Below, in pieces: positions 1 through 11,090 of a stretch of 64,000 bases of DNA (position 1 is its first letter; each line of letters starts with the position of its first letter). Under the pieces are notes generated by a model. It was not told the origin of the DNA, ran no database searches, and saw only the letters and a program-made list of their open reading frames with translations. This DNA is from Dolomedes plantarius (Eukaryota; Arthropoda; Arachnida; Araneae; Dolomedidae). The position numbers and the translations under genes were made by a program. The DNA lies in the NCBI GenBank assembly GCA_907164885.2, contig OU015490.1:212950844-213014843 (forward strand), written 5' to 3'.

Positions 1-440
1 TTTAGCGACAAATTTTAATAAGTATGATTATGAATTTATATATATCAAGGGTAATGAATATGATTATAAATTTCTATATAACAAGGGTAATGAATATGAT
101 TATAAATTTATAATATTAATTTAAATTTTAGCATCAAATTTCAATGAATATGATTATAAATTTCTAGTAGACTTTAGTCTATGTGTCATGAACTTTGAAT
201 TATATTGCATAGAATCAGTTGCATATTCTTTCTATAAAAATCACTATATTTGTAGTCCCCCCCCCCAAAAAAAAAAATGTAGGATTGTATTAAAATTTCA
301 ATAATTGGTGGCAATGGGCTATGATTTCTCAAAATCTAGGGGTGAGGAAATGATAAAATGCATAAAACATGCCAAAGAATTATTTATATAATCTTTGTTT
401 AAAGGCCGCTGCACTTATAGTCCCATCACCAATTTATAAT
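1..440. repeat. Diverged satellite-like units at window start
   Basis: AT-rich repeats. Bases 1-140 repeat a short AATGAATATGATTATAAATT motif. Bases about 140-230 (fragments GACTTTAGTCTATGTGTC, then ATTGCATAGAATCAG) resemble one unit of the ~174 bp satellite at 42.9-46.5 kb. Bases 289-345 recur at about 826-880, on the far side of the SINE. No coding potential is seen. The resemblance is by eye. Confidence 0.45.
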
Positions 441-815
441 TTTAATTGTGCCCTTGCGAACTGGGCGTAGTGGCCCAGTTAGCAAGGGCCGCGTGCTAGT
501 CACCTGAAAGTCACTGGTTCGATGCCCGTCGCTTTCAAATCCACTACCGGGTGTACTAATGGCGGCTGGTGCACGTAAAACCTGTCATGGCTGCAATGTC
601 CTCCAAGTTCTCAAAATTTCCTCTGGGGGTGCGGAGTCCTGGTCCCGTCTCTTGACTCGGTTCAAAAATACAGGACTCGTCTTTTGTCCAAAACGGACTC
701 CGATCCTTTTGGTGCAGTCAAATCAGGAGCCACACCTTCATCGTCCACATCCTTCTGGACTTTATCTGATGTTGCTGTCGGTCAAGTGGCATAAGAAACA
801 ACAACAACAACAGGA
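441..815 (+). mobile_element. tRNA-headed SINE, (AAC)n tail
   Basis: The head has a good pol III box A (TGGCCCAGTTAGC, about 472) and box B (GGTTCGATGCC, about 517), as in tRNA-derived SINEs. The body then contains GGACTCCGATCC, also present in the SINE at 39.9-41.5 kb, and the element ends in an (AAC)n tail near 800-812. It interrupts a satellite-like stretch: ATTTTA occurs just before the head and just after the tail, which may be a short target-site duplication. The open frame across the SINE has no recognisable product and I take it as chance. The 5' end is approximate. Confidence 0.7.
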
Positions 816-1232
816 TTTTAGTAAAAATTCAATAACTGGCGGGACTAGGTGATGATTTTTCAAAATCTAGGGGTAATAAATTGAAAAAAGCAAAAGTTTA
901 CATCTCCAAAGTATAGGTAACATTGGACATAGGTTTAAATTTTAGCTCAGCCTCTTTGGTATGCTTTATGCATATTGTCAACTTGTTGTTGTGTAAATTT
1001 TGTACTATAGTTTATGATAGACGATGTATCTTCCCGAGTGGGTTGGTCCTCTATTATTAAATGAGATACTACTGAAGAGATAAAATAACTTTTTCTTCAA
1101 TGCACAAAATGTGAAGCTAATTACATATTTCACTAATAACTACTAATTTCATGTGATTACATGTAAGTTACATCGAAAAACCACACATATAACCAGCTAA
1201 TTTGGAATGATATCAAACAAAGCATAACGTGA

Positions 1233-1336
1233 TATGACACAAGAAGGCATAGCGTGGCATGGTATGGCATGCCATAACCATACCAGGCCCAGCCTTGCGT
1301 GGCGTGGCGTAGCGAAGTGTGGCATGGCGGGGCAGG
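1233..1336. repeat. Degenerate GGCRT minisatellite
   Basis: About 100 bases built from repeats of roughly GTGGCATGGCAT, partly self-complementary (for example GGCATGCC at about 1265). It is GC-richer than its surroundings. Open frames on both strands here are products of the repeat. Confidence 0.6.
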
Positions 1337-1584
1337 ATAATAGACACTATTACATAACATATTTAAAACATATTGCTCAAAGTATTGTTATGCCGTTTCA
1401 ATTATTTTGTATTACCATTGATACGGAATTTAAAAAAAAACAATTATTTAAAAAACCAGAAAATTGAAAAACCAAGCGGATTACCGCCTAGTTTTCCGTA
1501 GCGGATAAATATGAAACTTAAGACTAGACAGTTAATGTCAGTTGGCAGTTGGCACAAGTCTACCTCTTTGCCTGTTCGATCCAA

Positions 1585-2075
1585 ATAATATTGACAATTA
1601 GTACATTACTTTGGTAACTTACACTCACCATCTTGAGCAGCTTGCGCACATATCTTACAACTTTTATCTAATTTACAATGATTGACCGCATGGCCATATC
1701 TCCAGCAATTATAGCATATCGTGGGATTTAAAAGCTCACTAATATTATACCTTGCCCAGTCCAACTTATTTTTTTACCTATTTTACTATAGGCATCACCC
1801 CTAATATCAATGATCCAATTATACCCTTTGCGTGTTTTATAATTTTTTAATTATCTTGAGTCCAGCATTTACTAATTCAGCATTTTCCATAATTAATCTT
1901 CTTTCTCGTATCCTCTTTCTCGTATTATTCATTGATACTAAAAATAACAAATTGGGGATTCCTGTTTTCTGGATTTTCAATCTTATAGTTATTATTCTAA
2001 TTATCTATTCCCTGGAATTCTTCGAGTAGCTTATCGATGTCATCTTCCGTTGGTGAACCCACCATAACACCTCCT
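1585..2075 (-). pseudogene. LINE ORF1 (gag-like, zinc knuckle) remnant
   Basis: Reading the minus strand, a start-like ATG near 2070 opens an acidic stretch beginning MVGSPTEDD. A segment reading NPQFVIFSIN follows, then ENAELVNAGLKIIKKL, then LDWARYNISELLNPT running into a CCHC-type knuckle, CYNCWRYGHAVNHC, and a second cysteine cluster, CKICAQ. Order and spacing match the nucleic-acid-binding ORF1 proteins of jockey/X-type non-LTR retrotransposons (PRE/C2HC region). The frame is broken by several stops and shifts, so it is a dead remnant. No endonuclease or reverse transcriptase was found next to it. The family call rests on the knuckles and the upstream motif. The precise clade is not determined. 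Confidence 0.6.
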
Positions 2076-2589
2076 TGTTATATCATTATATCTTCATCTG
2101 TGTGACATAGGATAAATTAATTATTTCTTCTTTTAATAAACGTTGCCAATTCTGAGTTATATTTACTTTATTGGAAATTTTGGCTAAATTCAAAATTTCC
2201 CAAAGTCAGCAATCTTGAAGACATGAACGCAAAAGTAATTCAAACTACACCATCCTTTAACATATTGAACAAATGTTCAATGTTTGTCTCAGAAGATATA
2301 TTGGATGTTTACATTTTTTATGTCAATAATAACTGATGTCAATATCTTCTGCTAAACGCTGACAAATTAATAATTATTATTCAATTTATGAGAATTTTTT
2401 TTCAAACTTTAAAAAGGCAAAAATACAAATCTGTCAAAGGGATAGCAAAAGAACAACATTTAAACAAATTAAACAAACATTCAATAATTAGTTTAGTAGA
2501 TGTATTAGAGTCTACATTCTTTCCGATAATATTGACCAAAATGTTTTACATACAGATTTTTCCTTACTCATTACGTCGCATGTAACAGT
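2076..2589. other. AT-rich stretch, nothing recognised
   Basis: AT-rich sequence between the LINE ORF1 remnant and the duplicated repeat. The only long open frame (2388-2585) has no recognisable motif. Confidence 0.4.
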
Positions 2590-3237
2590 TTTGGTAATTT
2601 TTCACGAAAATCCCTTGTAAATCTTTAACGTATTATTCATAAAAAAATTTTAATTGGTGGATAAAAGTTTTGGGAGCTTATAATCCTTGGAATTATAATC
2701 AATAAAAAAAATTACATTTTCACCAAGCTAGGAGAAAATTTTAAAATTTACAGATAATTATTTTTATAACAACATTTCTTCGACAGCCGAGAAAAACGAA
2801 CATCTCTTATGCATAGTCAGAACCCCATATAATAATAATTCAAACCTTCTAATTAATTTCCTCTTGTTTTAGAATTTATTTTCCAGACTAGTTTAAGCGA
2901 TGTGCGAGGAGTTGTAATCGTGAATAATATTCAATAATAATTTCTCCCTCCTTCGCCATTTCCGTGAAATATTGGAATTCCGGAGGGCTTTGTCCCCGAA
3001 GGAAAATTAGACCTTCATGCAGAGACCGCTGACCAATTTGAGGTAGATGTTTGCTGTGTAAATATCTTTATAAATTAATCTCTCAAACGTTTCCGGATGA
3101 ACTGAAAAGAGAACTAATTGTTCAAAGCAGTAACGATAACTGTAAGGAAGTAAAGTTTTAACGAAGACAATGTACATCGCATTCTATTGTTCGAACTTAA
3201 ACTTTCACAAATAAATAACATCCCTATACACACACAC

Positions 3238-3270
<33 letters not shown>
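2590..3270 (+). repeat. Dispersed repeat ending in (TA)n, copy 1
   Basis: This stretch is paralogous to about 46590-47342. The clearest part is 2800-3240: shared blocks include TTTAAGC, ATTCAATAATAAT, GTGAAATATTGGAA, GAAGGAAAATTAGA and TACATCGCATTC, in the same order and spacing. Both copies end at a (TA)n microsatellite (here 3239-3270, preceded by (CA)n). Satellite-like units lie upstream of both copies, so this may be a diverged segmental duplication or a TE family with a microsatellite 3' end. No coding potential. Confidence 0.65.
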
Positions 3271-3776
3271 TATTTAAAATTAAGATAATTAAAAGGGCAG
3301 ATGTGACCATATAATACTCCTCTAACCTGAAATAAGATTGACATATATAAATAGGCAAAAAACGGAATTGGAGGTGGTATAGTTGATGACTGGGGGGGGG
3401 GTTGTGACCCCCCAACCCCGGTTAAACATGTTTTAAGCCAGGCAACACTCCCGGAGGTCGGCTATAACACCAAGACAGTAATAAAAAAATTATGAAGAGG
3501 AAAAATATTTTAGGTGAAATAGATAAATTAAACCAGATAGTTTACTAATGTAGTCAACTAAAACATAATTACAAGATGAATAGAATGAAAAAAAAATCTT
3601 AATACTAAGTTACAGAAATAGAATAATACTAATTAACTAAATAATTATTCACTAACATATACACTATATATATACAAAATACTTAGCTCCCACCAAGCAA
3701 AGAGACACGAAACCCTTGCACACTCACATTTTATAGACATAGTAGGGATAAATATCGCCGTATTAGGGAAATTTTT
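3271..3776. other. Non-coding stretch with G/C homopolymers
   Basis: No gene seen. It contains a run of G at about 3391-3401 followed by a run of C, then AT-rich sequence. The part nearest 3776 may be the 3' untranslated sequence of the Penelope-like element read on the minus strand. No GIY-YIG endonuclease motif was found in it. Confidence 0.4.
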
Positions 3777-5198
3777 TTAGTGTTGCCAACTTATTTTAAA
3801 ACGATTCATACAATCTTTATTTTCTAAATTAAAAAACTGGGTTAGAATAGATACGAGGAAATTGACTGGAAAACCCTGGTCAATAGCTATAGTTAAGAAT
3901 TTAATTATACTGACGTCCATAGTTTTTTTGTTTGAATGTAATCGTTGACAACGTATTAACTGGTTAGTAACTATATTGCGTTTAATATTTAAATGTAGAG
4001 CATTATTCCAGTTCATAATCCTAACAGTTTTAAAGTTGTAAAACTCGCGTTTATCATATAGACAGTATGATATTAGATTTTGATTAACATTTAAACTCAA
4101 GTCTAAAAATACCAAATTTCCATAGTTATCTTTATCAGTCTCCACTAGTTTAAGATTTTTAGGGTAAAAATTAATATCTATTTCATTTAAGTTTTCATTA
4201 AAACATATGAGTATATCATCTACATATCGGAAAAACATAAGTTCATTTAGAATCATTACACCTCTTTCATAAAAGTGAAGGTATATATCTGCTAAAGCAG
4301 ATGAGCATCCTCCACCCATTGGTATTCCTTGTATTTGTTTAAAGAAGTTACTACCATTATATAAAACTGTTTCATAAAGTACAAAATCTAATAACGCACG
4401 ATATTTATTTTCAGTTATATACGTCTTTAAATCATATTGATCGTATAATCCATGAATAATACTATAGAGATCTTTTAGGTCGATAGAGTTGAAAAGATCC
4501 GTAAAATCGTAGCTTTTAACGTTTGTTATATCACCTTTACCTTTTATCTGTTTAACTATTTCTAAGCTATTATTGATGAAATAGCCACCCTCTTTACAGA
4601 TTTTTTTATAAACTATTTTAAGTATGTTTAAAAGTTTATTATTAGCAAGCGTTAAGTATGTATTGCAGCCCACAGTAACAGTTCTAAATTTAACAGGCGA
4701 TTTATGAAATTTAGGGATTAAGACTATATAAGGAAACCTAAGATTTTTAATATCATAACCTGCACGACGATATAACGCTTTGATACGATTTTGTATAGTA
4801 CAAGACGTAGAATCTAGTTTTTTATAAACAGTATTATCATTATAGCACTGTAATAGTTTTTCACAATAAAAGTTTTTGCATATAAATGCATAGTTAGCAG
4901 AAACTTTATCAACATAAGTTATAGCAAAATGATCTTATAAAGCAGTTATAGCCGGTTTTAAGGTATTCAAATTTACATGAAGATTTTTTGGTTTAGTTCT
5001 CAGATAAGCAATTTTAAAATCACTTAAATAATGAAATTTCCACTGTTCGAAAGTACTTACAGGTATACTATGCTTTATAGCTGTTTTATAAATAAATTCA
5101 TCAATATTACGTTTGAAAATTTGGAATACATTCTTTTTATAACCTATGCGAAAACCAGTACCATAATTCAATAAATTAGACAAAGCCGTATTGTCAGT
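3777..5198 (-). pseudogene. Penelope-like reverse transcriptase, one in-frame stop
   Basis: On the minus strand one frame is open from the (TA)n tract at about 5198 to a stop at 3777-3779, except for a single TAA at 4935-4937. Nothing near 5183 is a convincing start, so the 5' end looks truncated at the microsatellite. Motifs in order: IPKFHKSPVKFR (the PKxHK-type block typical of Penelope-like elements), SYDFTDLFNSID (motif A, first catalytic Asp), QGIPMGGGCSSALADIYL (motif B), FRYVDDILI (motif C, catalytic DD) and NLVFLDLSLN (motif D/E). After the polymerase core come about 95 residues with no GIY-YIG endonuclease, so it resembles endonuclease-lacking members or has lost its 3' part. Catalytic residues are all present; the internal stop is the only lesion seen. 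Assignment to Penelope-like elements is from motif style. Other atypical RT groups are possible. Confidence 0.7.
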
Positions 5199-5297
5199 AT
5201 ATATATATATATACTAGCAGAAAATCCGCACTTCGCTACGGAGTGCATTCAAATTATATTTAATAGGACATAGTAAAGAATATAGTAAAATATAGTA

Positions 5298-6273
5298 GGG
5301 GAAACCCTTGTACCTAGGGCCACCTATTTTCAAATGGCAGTATCTTTACTTATAACTAACTTACAATAATAAAAATAGTTTGTATACATTACATACTTTA
5401 TTCTCTTTAAATAAAAATCACATCAATTGTAGAAAAAAAAACAACTTGTAAATGATATTGAAAATTTTAAAAAAATTACAAATGGCCCTAGGTACAATAA
5501 CACTATTGTACCTAGGGCCAGTTATTTCCAAACACTTTTTTTTTTTACAATAAAAAAAAACAATTTGTATCTATTATTTCTTTCATGCACAACTTCTAAA
5601 ATCTTCGTATGGAAGAAATGTTAATTGTAGGCAATGTATTAAAGGAAGAAATGTTTATTATTTCATCACTTTCTAATTGTGTTTTTTCTCCATTGTCTTC
5701 AAAATGATCCCACATAAATTTTCTGTTTGAAACACAGATTTCATAACCTTTTTTTTATCAATTACTTTTTTCAATAATTGTGCATGATTTTCATTTTTAT
5801 CGGGGGTATCAGTGAGAATTCTACACTTGCCAAGTTTTCGTCCACCTCTTTTCTACCAGAAGCCATGGCCCTAGGTAAAAGACAAGATTATGGTCCTAGG
5901 TACAAGATGTTGTTGTTTTTGGCAAAATGGCTTCCATAGAAAAGACCTGCAGAAACCAAACTTTGTTTTTATATCATTTTATTTCTTTAATGATTACAAA
6001 AAATATCTGCTATACATTAAAACATAAGTTTGCACTTAATTTCACAAAATAAGACTTTAAATTGAAGTGAAAAAAATTAGTTTTGATCAACAAATCAAGA
6101 CTTTCTTTTCTATTTAACTATAGCTTCTTTTTGCTTTCATTAAAAATGGCTATTATGATTTGAAACAATGTTGTCACTCACTCCAATGAGTAAAATTGCT
6201 GTAAAATAATAATTATTTAAATAAAGCATGGTGGCCCTAAGTACACGATGGCCCTAGGTACAAGGGCGTCCCC
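5298..6273. mobile_element. Pogo-type element with subterminal repeats, in Helitron
   Basis: It is bounded by TA duplications (5296-5297 and 6274-6275) and by ~25 bp inverted ends: left GGGGAAACCCTTGTACC, right (complement) GGGGACGCCCTTGTACC, both continuing TAGGGCCA. The motif GTACCTAGGGCCA recurs internally: a head-to-head pair at about 5484-5521, a spaced pair at about 5866-5907, and a tandem pair before the right end. Such subterminal copies are typical of transposase binding sites. The other Helitron copies (about 10825 and 55645) have an uninterrupted TAGTACAGTTTGAG-like sequence here, confirming the boundaries. A piece of pogo/Tigger-like coding sequence lies inside on the minus strand. 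Confidence 0.85.
5620..5853 (-). pseudogene. C-terminal remnant of pogo/Tigger-like transposase
   Basis: On the minus strand from 5853 one frame reads KRGGRKLGKCRILTDTPDKN and then a lysine-rich run. This resembles the basic GKxxILTDTP tail of pogo/Tigger transposases. A frameshift follows, after which another frame gives KFMWDHFEDNGEKTQLESDE, an acidic tail of the same style. The DDE core and DNA-binding domain are missing, so this internally deleted element relied on a transposase made elsewhere. The match is to a family motif remembered by style, not by search. Confidence 0.55.
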
Positions 6274-6774
6274 TACAGTTTGAGAATCATATCTTTTACT
6301 GTATTTTGATATTTTTTTGGATAATTTCCAATCGTCTGCAGCATTATCAAGAAAAAAAAAATTGTCTATCTAGTTGTTATGCACGTGACGATAAATTTAT
6401 TTGAAGTACCAGAAAAATAATTCACTTGATCAGCATTTAATAAATTAAATTCAAAAAATTAATCTTTAAAAATTCATAAAAATTAGAAAATGGAGGTAAA
6501 GATTCGAAAAAGATTTCATTCTAAAGAAATTTTTAGGATCTTTTTCGTGATATAAATTTTATAACCCTCAAATTATTATTTTAAATGCAAACGTAAAAAA
6601 AGTTACAAAAACAGTTTTAAAGTTTAATTTAAAAAAATCTAAGAAGAATTTTTCAGAAATCTTTCTTAGTGCACCCCTACACTATAAGAATCGCCATGCA
6701 AAATTTCGGCCCTTTAGGTCCAGCGGTTTGGTCTCTGTTTTGTATGTCAGTCAGTTACGGAACTGTTATATATT

Positions 6775-6808
<34 letters not shown>

Positions 6809-7660
6809 GTAAATTCAACCAAATTTACATATTCAACGAGAATTATGACTTTAATGGTTTTGAACAAAATTGACATTTTGTACAAAAATGCTGTTTTATC
6901 ACTGTACGGAAACATTAATACATGATGCATTCATTTATTTTAAAGAATATTTTTAAAAATTACTGTTATTGCGTTTTTTGTGAAAGAGGAATGCTATTTT
7001 AAAACTGTACTGTGTACATCAAATTGTGTTACGTTTTCATTTTCTCATAATGATTTATTTATATATTACCACTCCCAATGCCACATGCTTTTTTCGAAAT
7101 TTTCGTATTTCGTTCTTAAAAACCTTTTTACTCTCTCTTATTTAATATGAATGTGTAAAAGTATTGAAATACAAATCGATTCTAATTTTAGTTTTTGAAA
7201 ACTTTCGTCCTCAAACTATTACACCGATCTCAATTCATTAATATGTATAAGGTTGAAAATAAATATACATTGCAGAATATATAAGCACACATATAACACG
7301 TGGCACACGGTGAAGTTTCAAACAGAGAGAATCCCTGAGTGGATGTAGTTGAAGTGAAACACAGATAACGCTCGTTGCGGGAGCTTAATATATGCATTCG
7401 ACCGTTATCCCAAGACACCCCTACCAGATGAATAAGCTTCCAAAATTGGCGGTATTTAAATCTCTTTTGCTGATCAAAGGATTTAAAATGAAAGAGTAAA
7501 CTGCACATAGCAGAAAGTTTATTTCAATATTAAGGAAGTCATTATAGAGAATAGGATTTGTATAGTTATGAAAAAATTATTTATGGTAGGAACTAAAAAA
7601 ATGAATCATTTATTTATAATTTCGTCTTCAGAATTCCTACTACGTTCGGAGTAGTTTTTA
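6775..7660. other. (CA)n(TA)n microsatellite then AT-rich sequence
   Basis: A compound microsatellite at about 6774-6811 adjoins the Helitron end. The rest is AT-rich with no recognised gene or element. The open frame at 7230-7508 (minus) shows no motif. Confidence 0.4.
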
Positions 7661-8352
7661 CATAGGATTACGTTCCTCAATAACGGTCCTTCGGAGAGGA
7701 AAAAATTGTCCGGCATCGCGAGTTATAATTTTGGCAGCGTGCCAAACATAGTAGCAGTAAACATTTAAACAGAAAAGTACCAAAATGCGTCAAAAAAGCA
7801 ACGGTAAATAATCCTACTTTAATAACCCGCGATAATTTCGTTATAAGAGACTACCTGAAATATATTTTTTTTCCAAAAACTGTGCTTGCGAAAATTTCTA
7901 TATTATTTTCGAAGGAAAATAGCACCAAAATAGGAAGATTATGAAAAAAATAGTCCAAAGCTATGATACTTATTAACGAATTGAATACTTTTGTCGAAAT
8001 TTAGCAAATTTTTACTTATACCGCTCTAGCCATAAAACAAAATTATTCATACAACATTAATTTCTTTTTAGTACGTGTAATTTAGATATTCGAGAGTGTA
8101 ATGAACTAAAAAGTGATCCATATCATGATATGGAAAACAAATAATTCAGGTAATATCTTCTATCGAAACAACCGCGGGTTATTAACGTAGGATTATTTAT
8201 CGTTGTTTTCCACTTTTTTTTGACGCTTTTTGATACTTTTTTGTTTAACTGTTTACTGCTACTGGGTTTGGTGCGCTGCCAAAATTATAACTCGCGACGC
8301 AGGACGGATTCTGATTTTTTTCCTTTCCGGAATACCGTCATTGAGGAACGTG
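7661..8352. mobile_element. Foldback element with ~185 bp inverted arms
   Basis: The left arm (about 7668-7855) and right arm (about 8164-8351) are inverted copies. Shared blocks in order include CGTTCCTCAAT, GCGAGTTATAATTTTGGCAG, AGTAGCAGTAAACA, AATAATCCTAC and TTAATAACCCGCG. The ~300 base centre is AT-rich and non-coding. No clear target duplication is visible. The outer ends read ACGTTCCTC on both sides. It looks like a non-autonomous DNA transposon with long terminal inverted repeats. The superfamily is not determined. Confidence 0.75.
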
Positions 8353-9420
8353 TCACCGGGTAAATTACCGCTACATTTGAAAACAGATTAAGAGATGGAA
8401 TAAAGAAGAAAGCGGGAGAATAGCAAAGCGGAATTGAAAAATGAGTACGGCAGAAGACCGGGACAAGAATTGATGAAGGCAGGAAATGAATAAACGATAG
8501 ATTTAGCCGAATTCTAAAGAGAAGGATACTTAGGCAATTACGGGTTAAAAGGAACACAGCAAAGAGGAATGGCAGAGGTGAACAGATAAGAAGTTAAGTA
8601 AAAAAAAGGCAAGTTAATGTAGAGGAACGATGTGTTGGGGCGATTTGGCTAAGAAAAGAGGAAATGTGAAACAGATGTAGAATATGGAAGATAGCCGTGG
8701 GAACGGTGTGTTAATGACATAAAATGTCACACCTACGACAGGGTGGAGAGTAAGACATATGACAGAAACGAATAATCCAATAGAAGATAAGTAAAAATAG
8801 TAGTCGACCAATTGAAGAAGACTGTATTTTGGAAGCAAGGGTGAACATTTAGACCCAAAAAAGAAAGGGGATAGACATTTTTTTACTCTCCGATATAGAG
8901 ATGTGTAGACTGACGGAGAAGCAGAGGTATTTTTAGAGTACGAGCGACACGTAATGCAGAGAGAGATAGCTGCAGGGCTTAGAGTGATAGCCAAATGAGT
9001 AGTGGCACATAGAATAGAAGGAGATGATGATGAGACCTCAAAATTAAATAAGGAGGAATAAACTTCATAATTCCTGCGTCTGAATGGAAGAAGGAAATAG
9101 CCTGCTTCATGATCACAATCCCGAAAGAGCAGACAGCCCAGATAATCAACTCCCGGCGAGCAGAACTCCAGTGAATGAAGCCGAACGGACAATTGAATGA
9201 AAGGATAGCCCCACTCACTCTCCAGGGACCTATCGACTACCCCATAATAGCTCGAGGACCACCCACCGATGACAGACCGTATTTTGATCTAGTATGCAGA
9301 TTTGGAAGGAATCACCTCAGACCCAGCGACGTTAGCAGAGTGTGATGTTAAAAGATCTATCAGCGAAGGTATTGTGCAGTCTTTTATTGATCCCTAATGA
9401 ATGTGTATGTAGCGTGCCTC
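8353..9420. other. Purine-rich stretch, possibly LTR-like
   Basis: The plus strand is A/G-rich, giving long but featureless open frames on the minus strand (8614-9192, 192 residues), with no domain I recognise and a skewed Ser/Phe/Leu composition expected of T-rich sequence. The texture resembles the reverse complement of the solo LTR at 44453-45893, and the left side begins TGTCACC directly after the foldback element. I could not find a matching end and target duplication, so it stays unassigned. Confidence 0.3.
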
Positions 9421-9959
9421 TCATCCTAAGGTCAGTTTTGCTATGAGTAAAATATATGATGTTGAATTAAATGAATATATTTAAAATGATTCTAGGGTAC
9501 CTCAGATCTTAAATAAATAATCGATAGGAATATAATATATGCATGATTGATGTATACATAACAGTAATTATTAAGTAAATACTAGAAGTTGCAATTATGA
9601 ATTATATATGTATGTGTGAACTTCCAATAAATTCATCTGCTATTAAGCAATCAGATAATCTGTGATTTCTACAAACACAAAGCATGATACTAAATGATTT
9701 CTTTTTGGTTGGTCAAACACATAGAAATGAGTTAATTAATAGTTTGGCAATGCACTCCAAATTAACTACTGTGACCAACATGATATACGATCACCAATAA
9801 TCCATAAACTATTATATTTGGTCACATGGCCTAGCTCCCATCTCCAACGAAGTCCATTATAAAACGTAATTCTACATTAAAAAATGCTGGTCATTATGTG
9901 CTATTAGTTAAAAATTTTCTGTAATTTCTCACGTTTTTTAAGACATTTAAAGTAACTTA
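9421..9959. other. AT-rich stretch, nothing recognised
   Basis: AT-rich sequence leading into the kb-scale repeat array. No open frame of note, no RNA gene, no inverted repeat seen. Confidence 0.4.
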
Positions 9960-10303
9960 TAAATAAAAAATATTTATTAAATTTAAAAGTTAAAGTAAAC
10001 TAGAAGTAAGTCGAACATTTAACTTTCAACTATTCCATCTGGAAACAAAGATTTTACTTTATTTCTTTGTTTTGCCTATAAAAAGTATACGTTGTTTTCA
10101 GGTAAGACTTTTGCTGATAAAATTTATTACGACGTATTGAACGCGTAAGTATGTTGTATTTAAAAATCAGTATAAAACACACTTGTGTAGTTTTAGAGGA
10201 TTTTGCTGTTTTACTAAAGAGATATCGATATCTTTAATGCAAACAGAAATCAACAAATATATAGCAAAATTCTAATAAGGGGCTCATTACATACATAGTA
10301 TAA

Positions 10304-11090
10304 TCTATATATAAAACAGTTCCGTAACTGACTGACTGACTGACTGACATACATCGCACAGACCAAACAGATGGAGCTAAAGGGCTGACATTTTGCATGG
10401 CGATTCTTCTTATAGTGTAGAGGGAGCAACTAAGGAATATTTTTGAAAAACTCTGTTTAGAATTTTTGAATTAAACTTTTAAGCTGTTTTTGTAACATTC
10501 TTTAAAGTTTGCATTTAAAATAATAATTTGCGGGTTATAACATTTATATCACGAGAAAGATCCTAAAAATTCCGTTAAAATGAAATATTTTTCGAATCTT
10601 TACCCCCATTTTCTGATTTTTGGTGAATTTTTAAAGATTAATTTTTAGAATTTAATTTATTAAATGCTGATCACGTGATTTCTTTTTCTGGTACTTTAAA
10701 TTAATTTATTGTCACGCTCATAGCAATGAAATAGACAAAATATTTTTTTCTTGCTCATGCAGCAGACGATTGGGAATTATCCAAAAAAATATTAAAATAC
10801 AGTAAAATATATGTTTCTCAAACTGTACTATATTAACTCTACTATATTCTTTAATATGTTCTATTATATTTAATTTGAATATTTTCTTCTACATTATTTT
10901 ATCTATAAAAATATCCCTTACGATTTTTTTATAAATATATTTTTTCGTTTTTTTTTTTACATCAATTGCATACATTGATAGTTGTATTTATTTTAAATAT
11001 ATTTAAACATATTTTTTGCATTAATTACATACATTGACCGTTGTATTTAATTAGAATGTACTCCGTAGCGAAGTACGGGTTTTCAGCTAG
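10304..11090 (+). mobile_element. Non-autonomous Helitron (copy 2)
   Basis: It starts TCTATATATAAAACAGTTCC and ends TTTTCAGCTAG. The 3' hairpin GTACTCCGTAGCGAAGTAC (stem GTACT/AGTAC) sits about a dozen bases inside, as in Helitrons. The 5' flank is A; the 3' flank is also A rather than the usual T. Near the 5' end, CTGA is repeated in tandem. At 787 bases it has no Rep or helicase. It preserves the sequence that is interrupted in copy 1 and so acts as its empty site. Confidence 0.85.

Larger units (their letters stand above)
5214..6774 (-). mobile_element. Non-autonomous Helitron (copy 1), minus orientation
   Basis: On the minus strand the element runs from about 6774 to the 3' terminus CTAG at 5214-5217. 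Just inside that end is the terminal hairpin GCACTCCGTAGCGAAGTGC (stem GCACT/AGTGC). The 5' region carries the same ACAGTTCCGTAACTGACTGAC block as copies at 10304, 55391 and 62568, but the exact TC end is blurred by adjacent (CA)n/(TA)n. The copy is interrupted by a TA-flanked element at 5298-6273. Without that insert it is about 580 bases, with no Rep/helicase coding. Confidence 0.8.

Noticed and set aside
472..560. True tRNA gene
   Set aside because: Box A and B are good, but no complete cloverleaf or acceptor stem pairs, and a SINE body and (AAC)n tail follow.
559..852. 97-residue open frame
   Set aside because: It spans the body and (AAC)n tail of the SINE; no conserved protein features.
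8614..9192. 192-residue open frame on the minus strand
   Set aside because: No domain or motif; Ser/Phe/Leu-rich composition follows from a purine-rich opposite strand, and the context looks repeat-like.
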